NCBI GenBank assembly: GCA_024685775.1
Contig: JAIKVL010000025.1
Span: forward strand, 1-64,000
Source of the DNA: Clostridia bacterium
GTDB lineage: Bacteria > Bacillota > Clostridia > Christensenellales > CAG-1252
Direction: 5' to 3'
Length of the DNA stretch: 64,000 bases
Program-made: the position numbers and the translations under genes
Notes under the pieces: generated by a model
Seen by the model: the letters and a program-made list of their open reading frames with translations, nothing else
What the model was told of the DNA's origin: nothing
The model's database searches: none
Part shown: one piece after another, positions 27,331 through 34,707 of the stretch
Layout: each line of letters begins with the position of its first letter
Numbering within the stretch: position 1 is the stretch's first letter

Positions 27331-27786
27331 ATGTCGCATAGGGAAATCGCACAAGCAAACTTCAAAAAGGGCTATAACTGCGCGCAATCCGTGGTTATGG
27401 CCTTTTGCGATTATACGGGCTTAACGGAAAAAGAAAGCGCGCGGCTCGCTTCTTCCTTCGGGGGAGGGCTCGGGCGAATGCGCGAGGTCTGCGGCGCGGT
27501 CAGCGGAATGGCGATCGTGGCGGGGATTTTATACGGCTATGACGATCCGTCGGTTCTCGGCGCGTCGGCGAAGCATTACGCGCTCGTGCAGGAACTTGCG
27601 GGCGCATTTCGAGAGAAAAACGGTTCGATCGTTTGCAGGGAACTTCTCGGCGATCGCTCCGCCGTCCGATCCGTTCCCGAACCTCGAACCGAGGAATACT
27701 ATAAAAAGCGTCCTTGCGTCGATCTCGTCGGGCTTGCGGCGGATATTTTGGACGAATACGTTCGGAAAAACCCGTCGCGCGGATAA
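27331..27786 (+). CDS. C-GCAxxG-C-C family putative redox protein
   Basis: A 151-aa cytoplasmic protein of the C_GCAxxG_C_C family, thought to be redox-active or metal-binding and often found beside oxidoreductases. The conserved cysteines are seen in GYNCAQSV, VCGAVSGM (the GCAxxG-like site), SIVCRELLG and KRPCVDLV. Its start overlaps closely with the end of the alcohol dehydrogenase gene (one nt gap), so the two are probably one operon. Biochemical role is not established for the family. The gene ends 25 nt before a strong two-way terminator. Confidence 0.88.
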   Translation: MSHREIAQANFKKGYNCAQSVVMAFCDYTGLTEKESARLASSFGGGLGRMREVCGAVSGMAIVAGILYGYDDPSVLGASAKHYALVQELAGAFREKNGSIVCRELLGDRSAVRSVPEPRTEEYYKKRPCVDLVGLAADILDEYVRKNPSRG

Positions 27787-27810
27787 AGCGGCTGGCTGTC
27801 CGAAAAGAAG

Positions 27811-27852
27811 AAAAGAACAAGGCGCGGAAAAAGTTCCGCGCCTTGTTCTTTT
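27811..27852. terminator. bidirectional intrinsic terminator
   Basis: A perfect 19-bp inverted repeat (AAAAGAACAAGGCGCGGAA and its complement) with an AAAG loop. The A-rich outer left arm and T-rich outer right arm give U-tracts in both directions. It separates the convergent redox-protein gene (+) and XRE gene (-). Confidence 0.93.
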
Positions 27853-27880
27853 AAGGAGGAGGTGCTTTCGGGAAAAGAGT

Positions 27881-28255
27881 TTACTTACTCTCTTTCAAGT
27901 CCGCCACTTTGTGCAAACTCTTCGCGAGTTGCTCGATCAAAACGGCGTCCTTTTCCGAAAGCGTGTAATAGGTCTTCTCTCCGTTCTTGCCGATAATGAC
28001 GACGGTGTTCGGATCGAATTCCGTTTTGGGCTTCGGGATATATTCGATATCCGCGAGCAGTTTCTCCAAGCTGTACCCGGTCGCGTCGCAAATTTTACGG
28101 AGCGTGTCCAGTTGGATCTTGCGGCAGAAACCCGTGTCTTTGCTTTTCAGAAGTTCATAGATGTATTGACGGGAGTAGCCGACTTGACGGGAGAAAGCGG
28201 AAATCGAGAGTCCGCTTTCAACAAGAATTTGTTCAATTGCTTCACCAAGTTTCAT
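27881..28255 (-). CDS. XRE-family transcriptional regulator
   Basis: A 124-aa cytoplasmic DNA-binding protein. An N-terminal Cro/CI-type helix-turn-helix is visible at about residues 15-40 (ISAFSRQVGYSRQYIYELLK) with the following TLRKICDATGYSLEKLL helix. The C-terminal half (NTVVIIGKNGEKTYYTLSEKDAVLIEQL) has no known domain that I recognise; it may sense a ligand or dimerise. The ATG has GAGGTG upstream. The gene faces the redox-protein gene and its own upstream region is an AT-rich 300-bp stretch with inverted repeats, which suggests autoregulation. Target genes are unknown. Confidence 0.88.
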   Translation of the reverse strand: MKLGEAIEQILVESGLSISAFSRQVGYSRQYIYELLKSKDTGFCRKIQLDTLRKICDATGYSLEKLLADIEYIPKPKTEFDPNTVVIIGKNGEKTYYTLSEKDAVLIEQLAKSLHKVADLKESK

Positions 28256-28275
28256 ATGCTTTTCACCTCAATATT

Positions 28276-28306
28276 ATTTTATCACGGACGTAAAACATTC
28301 TGTCAA
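28276..28306 (-). promoter_or_regulatory. probable promoter of the XRE gene
   Basis: On the minus strand TTGACA (28306-28301) is followed, after 19 nt, by TAAAAT (28281-28276), or after 17 nt by GATAAA. The spacing is slightly off for the better hexamer. The ribosome site GAGGTG lies between it and the ATG. Confidence 0.5.
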
Positions 28307-28307
28307 C

Positions 28308-28357
28308 TGATTTTTGAAAAAAGTGTATACATATATATTACAATTTTTGAAAAATCA
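28308..28357. promoter_or_regulatory. candidate operator pair upstream of the XRE gene
   Basis: TGATTTTTGAAAAA (28308-28321) and TTTTTGAAAAATCA (28344-28357) form an inverted pair differing at one base, with centres about 36 bp apart. Each half is itself nearly palindromic. They lie just upstream of the XRE -35, as expected for self-regulation. The gap between the XRE gene and hpt (28256-28635) holds this, a small inverted repeat and the hpt promoter, and no gene that I can see. Confidence 0.45.
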
Positions 28358-28384
28358 ATGATATGTAACAATGACATCCCATTT

Positions 28385-28418
28385 TTTTCTCTCATTTATT
28401 AAGAAAAGTGAGAGAAAA
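28385..28418. repeat. 10-bp inverted repeat in AT-rich gap
   Basis: TTTTCTCTCA (28385-28394) and TGAGAGAAAA (28409-28418) are perfect complements with a 14-nt spacer. It could be a weak hairpin or a protein-binding site. The bases from 28420 to 28578 show nothing recognisable. Confidence 0.5.
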
Positions 28419-28578
28419 TTAAGAGTAAACGGTTGTTTTTAAAAATCTTGTAAAGGGCAAAAGACGGATTGAGAGGGGCTTGAATCACTTTTCCAAAAGG
28501 GTTTTCCTTGCTTGTTGTCATCTTCGGATCGCCGCCGTCGCGCGTTTTTGATAAGGGACGGCGCAATCGTTTATTTAT

Positions 28579-28608
28579 TTGACAAAATTCGCGCGCGTGT
28601 ACTATTAT
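28579..28608 (+). promoter_or_regulatory. promoter of hpt and the second phosphoribosyltransferase
   Basis: Exact TTGACA (28579-28584), 18-nt spacer, TATTAT (28603-28608). It is 28 nt upstream of the GTG start of hpt. It also shows why an apparent upstream start codon at 28579 is not used. Confidence 0.8.
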
Positions 28609-28635
28609 AAACAAGGTAATCGCAGGAGGTGCCTT

Positions 28636-29166
28636 GTGGAAAGGATCACGAAAACGCTGATTGAAGAAAAAGATCTGAAAAAGAGAGTCAAAGAGCTTGC
28701 CGAGCGCATTTCGAAAGACTATGCGGGCGAGGAAGTCACGCTGATCTGTATTTTGAGCGGTGCGTCGATTTTCTTTGCCGATCTCGTAAGGGAGCTCGAT
28801 CTCACCGTTAAATTCGAGTTTATGTCCGTTTCGAGCTACGGCAGCGGAACGGTTTCGAGCGGGGAAGTCAAAATTTTGAAAGACGTCAATCACCCGATTG
28901 CCGGAAAGAACGTCATCATCGTCGAAGATATCATCGACAGCGGTTGCACGCTTTCCTTCTTAAAAAGAGTGCTCGAACAAAGGCAACCGAAATCCATTCG
29001 GGTTTGCACGATCCTCGATAAGCCGAGCCGCCGCAAGCTCGAATTCAAGGGAGATTACGTCGGCTTCGAGATCCCGGATGAGTTCGTCGTCGGCTATGGG
29101 CTGGATTTCGACGGTCGCTATCGCAATTTGAAAGACGTTTGCGTTTTGGAATTAACGGAGGAATGA
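28636..29166 (+). CDS. hpt: hypoxanthine phosphoribosyltransferase
   Basis: Purine-salvage enzyme that converts hypoxanthine or guanine and PRPP to IMP or GMP; 176 aa, the normal length. It has the PRPP-binding motif VIIVEDIIDSGCTL, the upstream CILSGASIFFADL loop, and the C-terminal VGYGLDFDGRYRNL segment that binds the purine. The start is GTG at 28636, six nt after AGGAGG; the frame is open to 28579 but that part contains the promoter. The second phosphoribosyltransferase starts one nt after its stop, so both form a nucleobase-salvage operon. In many Bacillota hpt sits next to tilS; here tilS is about 5.5 kb further on. Confidence 0.95.
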   Translation: MERITKTLIEEKDLKKRVKELAERISKDYAGEEVTLICILSGASIFFADLVRELDLTVKFEFMSVSSYGSGTVSSGEVKILKDVNHPIAGKNVIIVEDIIDSGCTLSFLKRVLEQRQPKSIRVCTILDKPSRRKLEFKGDYVGFEIPDEFVVGYGLDFDGRYRNLKDVCVLELTEE

Positions 29167-29167
29167 T

Positions 29168-29707
29168 ATGAAAGAGTTTTATGAGATCGAGATCGCGGGT
29201 TTGAAGAGAAATCTTCCGATCTGCAAAGCGGGCGAGAATTTGTATATCGGCGCGTTCGTTATGTTTTCGGACGTCGAATTAACCGTAAAAGCCGCGACGG
29301 CGCTTCTTGAAAAATGCCCCGCGTTCGACGTGATCCTGACGGCGGAATCCAAGGGAATCCCCCTCGCGTACGAAATGGCGAAGCAGGCGGGGACGAGTTA
29401 CCTCGTCGCGAGAAAGGGTCCGAAACTCTATATGAAAGATCCCGTGCGCGTGGAAGTCAAATCCATAACGACGGCGAAAATGCAGGAGCTCTATCTCGAT
29501 AAGACCGAATTGAGCAGCCTTAAAGGAAAGCGCGTCTTGATCGTGGACGACGTCGTCTCGACCGGCGAATCCCTGAACGCTTTGGAGCAGCTTCTTTCCC
29601 ACGCGGAAGGAAAGACGGTCGGGAAAGCCTTCGTCCTCGCGGAAGGCGACGCGGCGAAGAGAAAGGACGTCATTTTCCTGCAATACCTGCCGCTGTTCTT
29701 CGAATAA
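29168..29707 (+). CDS. adenine phosphoribosyltransferase-family protein
   Basis: A 179-aa type I phosphoribosyltransferase. The PRPP motif VLIVDDVVSTGESL, the pyrophosphate-binding AESKGIPLA loop and the flexible hood segment (LVARKGPKLYMK) resemble Apt/Xpt enzymes that make nucleotides from free purine bases. It directly follows hpt with a GGAGGAATG ribosome site overlapping the hpt end. The exact base (adenine or xanthine) cannot be decided from the sequence, so no gene symbol is given. It ends at a two-way terminator shared with glnN. Confidence 0.88.
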   Translation: MKEFYEIEIAGLKRNLPICKAGENLYIGAFVMFSDVELTVKAATALLEKCPAFDVILTAESKGIPLAYEMAKQAGTSYLVARKGPKLYMKDPVRVEVKSITTAKMQELYLDKTELSSLKGKRVLIVDDVVSTGESLNALEQLLSHAEGKTVGKAFVLAEGDAAKRKDVIFLQYLPLFFE

Positions 29708-29720
29708 AATAACAGAAAGA

Positions 29721-29758
29721 AAAAGAGCGTTTTGCGAAAAGGCAAAACGCTCTTTTTT
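29721..29758. terminator. bidirectional intrinsic terminator
   Basis: A 15-bp stem (AAAAGAGCGTTTTGC and its complement), GAAAAG loop, and T-tract at the right with A-tract at the left. It terminates the salvage operon (+) and the asnA-glnN operon (-). Confidence 0.93.
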
Positions 29759-29775
29759 CGTAGTCCGATAAACGC

Positions 29776-31869
29776 TCAGTTCACCGAGTATAACAGATCG
29801 TTATAAGTCGGGAAGCGCCAGAAGGATGCGTCCACGATGATTTCGAGCGCGTCGATGATCTCGCGGGTCTTTTCCATCTCGGGAAGGACGTTGTCTTTCG
29901 AGTAGGTCGCTTTTTCAAGAGAAGAAAGTTTTTTCGCTTTGTCGGTCTCGTCGGTCAGTTTGTCGATGAGGTCGGCAAGTTTTTCATTCAGATCGGAAAC
30001 CTTTTGCAAGGTCTTCTTTTCGAGCGCGGCGGATTGTTCGCCGAGGATCGCGGTCTTTTTCATGATGACGTCGCAAAGTTCGTTCTCGTAGGCTTCCGCG
30101 GCGGGGACGACGTTATGGCGCGCCATTTCAAGCAGCGTCAAGGATTCGATCAAAACGGAGGTCGAATAGTTTTCGAGCAGGATCTCGTAGCGGGAGCGAA
30201 GCTCGGCTTCGGTAAAGACTTTGTGTTTTTCAAACAGCGCGATGTTCTCTTCGTGAACGAAATAGGGCAGAGCGTCCGCCGTCGTCCTGAGATTCAAAAG
30301 ACCGCGGCGTTCCGCTTCTTCTTCCCATTCTTTGCTGTACCCGTCGCCGTTGAAGACGACGCGTTTATGCTTTACGATCTCGCGACGGATCAGATTATTG
30401 AGGTCGGCTTTGAAGTTCTCGCTGCCTTCGAGTTCGGTCGCGAATTCGTCCAGCGCGTCCGCGACGATCGTGTTCAGGACGATGTTCGGACCCGAGACCG
30501 AAAGGCTGCTGCCCGGCATACGAAATTCGAATTTATTGCCCGTAAACGCAAAAGGACTCGTGCGGTTGCGATCGGTCGTCGCTTTCGGAATGCGCGGGAG
30601 GACGTCCGCGCCGATTTCGAGCTGCACTTTTTTGCGCCCTTTATAGGTGACGCCTTGCTCGACCGCGCGCAAAACGTCGGTCAGTTCTTCGCCGAGGGAG
30701 ACGCTGACGATGGCGGGCGGTGCTTCGTTTGCGCCGAGACGGTGATCGTTACTCGCGCTCGCTACGCTGATGCGGAGAAGATCTTGATGCTCGTCGACCG
30801 CTTTGATGACGGCGGTCAGGAAGAGCAGGAACTGCGCGTTTTCCGAGGGGGTCTCGCCCGGTTCGAAGAGGTTTACGCCCGTGTCGGACGAAAGGGACCA
30901 GTTATTGTGTTTTCCGCTTCCATTGACCCCTTTGAAGGGCTTTTCGTGGAGCAGGCAGACGAGCCCGTGTTTTTCCGCGATCGCGCGCATAACGGACATC
31001 GTCAGTTGGTTATGATCGGTCGCGCGGTTCGCGCCCGTAAAGAGCGGAGCGAGTTCGTGCTGCGAGGGCGCGGCTTCGTTATGCTTGGTCTTGGCGAGGA
31101 CGCCGAGTTTCCAAAGTTCTTTATCGAGATCGGACATAAAGCTCATCACGCGCGGTTTGATCGCTCCGAAATAGTGATCGTGAAGCTCTTGCCCCTTGGT
31201 CGGCGGCGCGCCGAAAAGCGTCCTGCCGCAGGTGATGAGATCGGGGCGTTTCAGATAAAGATTTTTATCGATCAGGAAGTATTCCTGCTCCGCGCCTACG
31301 GTCGGAGTCGCGGAACTGCCGCTTGCGTTTCCGAAAAGGGAGAGGATCCTCGCCGCTTGCTTGCCGATGGCTTGGATCGAGCGGAGAAGGGGGGTCTTTT
31401 TGTCCAAGGCCTCGCCCGAATAGGAGCAGAAGACGCTCGGGATATAAAGAGTCCCGTCCTTGACGAACGCATAGGAAGAGGGATCCCACGCCGTGTAGCC
31501 GCGCGCCTCGAAGGTGCTGCGAAGACCGCCGTTCGGGAGACTGCTCGCGTCCGGTTCGCCGTAAGAAAGCTCTTTGCCGGAGAATTCCATAATGACTTCT
31601 TCGCCGCCTTTGACGGGAGAAATGAAGCTGTCGTGCTTCTCGGCGGTAATGTTCGTCATAGGTTGGAACCAATGCGTGTAGTGGGTCGCGCCGTGCTCGG
31701 TCGCCCAATCTTTCATTTTTTCCGCCACCACGCTCGCCACGTCGCCTTGGAGCCTCGCGCCGCTTGCGGCGGTCGCTTTCAGAGAATCGTAGACGTCTTT
31801 GGGGAGGCGGGCGCGCATTTCGTCGTCGCCGAACACCGCGTTTCCGAAAATCTCGGGGATCTTTTCCAT
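29776..31869 (-). CDS. glnN: glutamine synthetase type III
   Basis: Type III glutamine synthetase, which joins ammonia to glutamate using ATP. The 697-aa length is far longer than GlnA (about 450) and fits the GSIII family. Motifs seen are TVGAEQEYFLID, the KTKHNEAAPSQHELAP segment, GVNGSGKHNNWSL with the ATP/glutamate-binding residues, and NRTSPFAFTGNKFEFRMPGSS. The ATG at 31869 is chosen because AGGAGGAAG lies just upstream; the frame continues 27 codons further without a ribosome site. It is the second gene of an operon with asnA (26-nt gap), giving two ammonia-fixing enzymes under one promoter. Confidence 0.96.
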   Translation of the reverse strand: MEKIPEIFGNAVFGDDEMRARLPKDVYDSLKATAASGARLQGDVASVVAEKMKDWATEHGATHYTHWFQPMTNITAEKHDSFISPVKGGEEVIMEFSGKELSYGEPDASSLPNGGLRSTFEARGYTAWDPSSYAFVKDGTLYIPSVFCSYSGEALDKKTPLLRSIQAIGKQAARILSLFGNASGSSATPTVGAEQEYFLIDKNLYLKRPDLITCGRTLFGAPPTKGQELHDHYFGAIKPRVMSFMSDLDKELWKLGVLAKTKHNEAAPSQHELAPLFTGANRATDHNQLTMSVMRAIAEKHGLVCLLHEKPFKGVNGSGKHNNWSLSSDTGVNLFEPGETPSENAQFLLFLTAVIKAVDEHQDLLRISVASASNDHRLGANEAPPAIVSVSLGEELTDVLRAVEQGVTYKGRKKVQLEIGADVLPRIPKATTDRNRTSPFAFTGNKFEFRMPGSSLSVSGPNIVLNTIVADALDEFATELEGSENFKADLNNLIRREIVKHKRVVFNGDGYSKEWEEEAERRGLLNLRTTADALPYFVHEENIALFEKHKVFTEAELRSRYEILLENYSTSVLIESLTLLEMARHNVVPAAEAYENELCDVIMKKTAILGEQSAALEKKTLQKVSDLNEKLADLIDKLTDETDKAKKLSSLEKATYSKDNVLPEMEKTREIIDALEIIVDASFWRFPTYNDLLYSVN

Positions 31870-31895
31870 ACTTCCTCCTTGGGTTGAAGAAATTC

Positions 31896-32903
31896 TTATA
31901 AGATAACTATGCCGTTCTTCTTCGCCTGCGTTAACGTGTCGTCGTCCCACAGGGAAACCTGAACTTCGCCGATATGCGCTTTTTCGAGAAGGAGCATCGA
32001 AAGGCGCGATTGTCCGATCCCGCCGCCCATCGTCAGCGGAAGTTCGCCCGACAGCACGGCTTTATGGAAGGGAAGGTTGCGGCGATTATCCGCGCCCGCC
32101 TTTCTGAGCTGTTCGTCCATGCTCTTTTCGTCCACGCGAATGCCCATCGAAGAGACTTCGAAGGCTTTTCCGAGGACTTCGTTGTAAAAGAGGATATCGC
32201 CGTTCAGCGCCCAATCGTCGTAATCCGGGGCGCGACCGTCGTGTTTCTCGCCGCTCTTCAATTTGTCGCCGATCTGCATGACGAACGCCGTCTTGTATTC
32301 GGCGAGGAAGGCGTCCTCTCTCTCTTTCGGCGAAAAGTCGGGATAAAGGTCTTCGAGTTGCTGGGTCGTAACGAAAGCGACTTCGCGGCAGAGCTTGGTT
32401 TTGAGCGAAGGATATTTCGCGTTCATGATCTCTTTCGTGTCCGCAATGGCGGCGACGATCTTGCGGACTTCGTTTTTCAGGAAGGTCTCGTTGCGATCTT
32501 CGCGGGAGATGACCTTTTCCCAGTCCCATTGATCGACGTAGATCGAGTGAAGGTTATCCATTTCCTCGTCGCGACGGATTGCGTTCATATCGGTGTAAAG
32601 TCCCTGTCCGACGGGGAATCCGTATTTTTTCAAAGCTTGGCGCTTCCATTTCGCGAGGGAATGGACGATATGCGCTTCGTTTCCCGTCTCCTTGATATCG
32701 AAATTGACGGCGCGCTCGACGCCGTTCAGATCGTCGTTCAATCCCGTTTTCGGATCGACGAAGAGGGGCGCGGAAACGCGGATCAGGTTCAGGCTTGCGG
32801 AAAGCTTGTCTTCGAACGCGCGCTTTAAGACGCCGATCGCGACCTGCGTGTCGTACACGCCGAGAATGCTTTTGTAGTTTTCGGGAAGATAGAATTTGCT
32901 CAT
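31896..32903 (-). CDS. asnA: aspartate--ammonia ligase
   Basis: Ammonia-dependent asparagine synthetase A, which converts aspartate, ammonia and ATP to asparagine with AMP release. The 335-aa product matches the family along its length: start FYLPENYKSILGV, SASLNLIRVSAPLFVD, the VHSLAKWKRQALKKYGF segment, LHSIYVDQWDWEKVI and the C-terminal GGGIGQSRLSMLLL class II synthetase motif. The ATG has GAGGT upstream and a TATAAT promoter 22 nt before the start. It heads the asnA-glnN operon and is divergent from nadE, also an ammonia-using ligase. Confidence 0.97.
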   Translation of the reverse strand: MSKFYLPENYKSILGVYDTQVAIGVLKRAFEDKLSASLNLIRVSAPLFVDPKTGLNDDLNGVERAVNFDIKETGNEAHIVHSLAKWKRQALKKYGFPVGQGLYTDMNAIRRDEEMDNLHSIYVDQWDWEKVISREDRNETFLKNEVRKIVAAIADTKEIMNAKYPSLKTKLCREVAFVTTQQLEDLYPDFSPKEREDAFLAEYKTAFVMQIGDKLKSGEKHDGRAPDYDDWALNGDILFYNEVLGKAFEVSSMGIRVDEKSMDEQLRKAGADNRRNLPFHKAVLSGELPLTMGGGIGQSRLSMLLLEKAHIGEVQVSLWDDDTLTQAKKNGIVIL

Positions 32904-32924
32904 AAATCAAGTACCTCGTTTTCT

Positions 32925-32954
32925 ATTATAATAAATTTTATTGAGCAATTACAA
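32925..32954 (-). promoter_or_regulatory. promoter of asnA-glnN
   Basis: Minus strand TTGTAA (32954-32949), 18-nt spacer, exact TATAAT (32930-32925). It leaves a leader of about 15 nt containing the ribosome site GAGGT. Confidence 0.75.
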
Positions 32955-32974
32955 CAAAATCGAGTCGTTTTGGT

Positions 32975-33003
32975 TTTTATCGTCGTTTTAATCGTGTTAT
33001 ACT
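32975..33003 (+). promoter_or_regulatory. promoter of nadE-trmL
   Basis: Extended -10 TGTTATACT (TATACT at 32998-33003) with only a poor T-rich -35 near 32975. It is divergent from the asnA promoter, with about 20 bp between the two elements. Confidence 0.55.
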
Positions 33004-33035
33004 ATCCTTAAACCGATTTTAACGGAGGAAAAAAG

Positions 33036-33767
33036 ATGAGAAACTGGCAAGAAGAAAAGGAAAAAAGAGTCGAATTCATTCGTGAAATGCTGAAAAAGAG
33101 CGGCGCGAAAGGCGTGATTTTCGGAAACAGCGGCGGGAAGGACAGCGCGCTCGTTGCCGCCCTTTGTTCGTCCGCCACGGAGAACGTCCTCGGCGTGATG
33201 ATGCCCTGCTCGTCCAAACGCAATTTCGGAGAGGACCTCGAAGACGCGAAGAAGGTCGCGGAGAAGTACGGCGTCCCTTGCCTGACGGTCGATCTGACGA
33301 AAGTCAGAGAAACCTTGATCGCATCCCTCGGCATTCCTCTCGAAAAGAATGCGGCGCTCGCGAATATCGCGCCTCGCCTTCGCATGACGACCTTGTACGC
33401 CATCGGCGCGGAGAAAGGCTACCTCGTGGCGGGAACGGGCAACGCGAGCGAACGTTATATGGGCTATTTCACCAAGTACGGCGACGGCGCTTGCGATTTC
33501 AATCCGATTGCCGATCTGACCGCGAGCGAGATCTTCGAATTCCTCGCTTTCCTCGGCGCGCCCGAACACGTCGTCAAGAAAGCGCCCTCCGCGGGGCTTT
33601 TCGAAGGGCAGACGGATGAAAAAGAAATGGGCGTCACCTATAAGGAGATCGACGCATATCTCGCGGGAGAACCCGTTTCGGCGGAAGCGGAAGCGATCAT
33701 CAAACGCTATCACGCCGCGTCGCTTCACAAGATGACGATGCCCGCCGTTTTCGAGGATAAAAAATAA
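33036..33767 (+). CDS. nadE: NH3-dependent NAD(+) synthetase
   Basis: Last enzyme of NAD synthesis, amidating deamido-NAD with ammonia and ATP. The 243-aa product lacks the glutaminase domain of long NadE proteins. It has the PP-loop SGGKDS (32-37), the VAGTGNASERYMGYFTKYGD block that binds the substrate, and the C-terminal PSAGLFEGQTDEKEMGVTY segment. A strong GGAGG ribosome site precedes the ATG. It is divergent from asnA-glnN and two nt ahead of trmL. Depending on free ammonia, it fits the nitrogen theme of its neighbours. Confidence 0.95.
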   Translation: MRNWQEEKEKRVEFIREMLKKSGAKGVIFGNSGGKDSALVAALCSSATENVLGVMMPCSSKRNFGEDLEDAKKVAEKYGVPCLTVDLTKVRETLIASLGIPLEKNAALANIAPRLRMTTLYAIGAEKGYLVAGTGNASERYMGYFTKYGDGACDFNPIADLTASEIFEFLAFLGAPEHVVKKAPSAGLFEGQTDEKEMGVTYKEIDAYLAGEPVSAEAEAIIKRYHAASLHKMTMPAVFEDKK

Positions 33768-33768
33768 T

Positions 33769-34266
33769 ATGTTCAACGTCGTCTTGATCGAACCCGAAAT
33801 CCCCCAAAACACGGGCAATATCGCCAGAACCTGCGCCGCCACGAACAGCGTCCTTCACTTGATTGAGCCGCTCGGCTTTTCGATCGACGAAAAGTCCGTT
33901 CGGCGCGCGGGGCTTGACTATTGGGACAAAGTCACCGTCAAGGTCTATCCCTCGCTCGCAGATTTTTACGAGAAGAACGAAAGCGCGGTTAAGGCGGGCG
34001 CGGAAATGTACTACGCGTCCACCAAGGCGGCGAAGGTCTATTCGGACGTTTCCTATAAGGACGGCGATTTCATCCTGTTCGGCAAAGAAACGAAAGGGAT
34101 CGACGAAGCGATTCTTAAAAAGAATTACGACAAAACCGTCCGCATCCCGATGTGGGGAGAGCTTCGCTCTCTGAACCTCTCGAACAGCGTCGCGATCGTC
34201 CTTTACGAGGCGCTTCGCCAAAACGGATTCGAAGACTTTACTTTGAAAGGAAAACTGCGCTCGTAA
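33769..34266 (+). CDS. trmL: tRNA (cytidine/uridine-34-2'-O)-methyltransferase
   Basis: SPOUT-class methyltransferase that methylates the ribose of wobble position 34 in certain tRNA(Leu). The 165-aa size and the motifs VLIEPEIPQNTGNIARTCAA at the N-terminus, LFGKETKGI in the middle and LNLSNSVAIVLYEALRQ forming the trefoil-knot SAM site are typical. It starts one nt after the nadE stop codon, so the two are one transcript. No strong terminator is seen downstream before the ferredoxin promoter at 34312. Confidence 0.95.
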   Translation: MFNVVLIEPEIPQNTGNIARTCAATNSVLHLIEPLGFSIDEKSVRRAGLDYWDKVTVKVYPSLADFYEKNESAVKAGAEMYYASTKAAKVYSDVSYKDGDFILFGKETKGIDEAILKKNYDKTVRIPMWGELRSLNLSNSVAIVLYEALRQNGFEDFTLKGKLRS

Positions 34267-34311
34267 CGCTCGCGTTTTGCGTCGAAAAGACAAAATATTT
34301 TCGTTAACTTA

Positions 34312-34340
34312 TTGAAAACGCAACGCGGTTATGCTATAAT
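34312..34340 (+). promoter_or_regulatory. promoter of the ferredoxin gene
   Basis: TTGAAA (34312-34317), 17-nt spacer, TGCTATAAT (TATAAT at 34335-34340), an extended -10. It lies about 50 nt upstream of the ATG, with AAAAGGAG as ribosome site in between. Confidence 0.88.
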
Positions 34341-34392
34341 AAACGGAGAACCCGATAAGGGTGCGATTATTTGTAAAAAGGAGAATAAAACT

Positions 34393-34563
34393 ATGCCCAG
34401 ACTTATCAGTGACGAATGTATTATGTGCGGTGCTTGCAGCGCGACCTGCCCGGTCGGCGCGATTTCGGAAGGAGACGGAAAGTACGCCGTCGATAAAGAT
34501 CAATGCATCGATTGCGGCGCTTGCGAAGGCGGTTGCCCGGTCGGCGCGATCTCGGAGGAATAA
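34393..34563 (+). CDS. 2[4Fe-4S] ferredoxin
   Basis: Small clostridial-type ferredoxin of 56 aa, a cytoplasmic electron carrier. Two CxxCxxCxxxCP motifs are complete: C9, C12, C15, C19 and C38, C41, C44, C48, one per cubane cluster. The ATG at 34393 follows AAAAGGAG; the open frame continues upstream only because it runs through the promoter. It is monocistronic, with its own extended -10 promoter and a GC-rich terminator. The presence of such a gene fits an anaerobic metabolism with low-potential electron transfer. Confidence 0.96.
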   Translation: MPRLISDECIMCGACSATCPVGAISEGDGKYAVDKDQCIDCGACEGGCPVGAISEE

Positions 34564-34573
34564 AAGCGTTTTG

Positions 34574-34599
34574 CCACCGGCGTTCGCGCCGGTGGTTTT
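34574..34599 (+). terminator. intrinsic terminator of the ferredoxin gene
   Basis: A perfect 9-bp stem (CCACCGGCG / CGCCGGTGG) with a TTCG tetraloop followed by TTTT. Confidence 0.88.
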
Positions 34600-34707
34600 C
34601 CCGCGAGGGGGTCTTGCGGGATCGTTTCGAAATCCGTATTTTTGCGCCTGCGTTTTTCGTCGCGGGCGTTTTATTCGATAAAAGCGCGTTCGCTTGAAGG
34701 AGAATTT

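Noticed and set aside
27539-28402. 287-codon plus-strand frame spanning the redox gene, terminator and XRE gene
   Set aside because: It crosses a perfect two-way terminator and is antisense to the XRE gene; it is a chance open frame.
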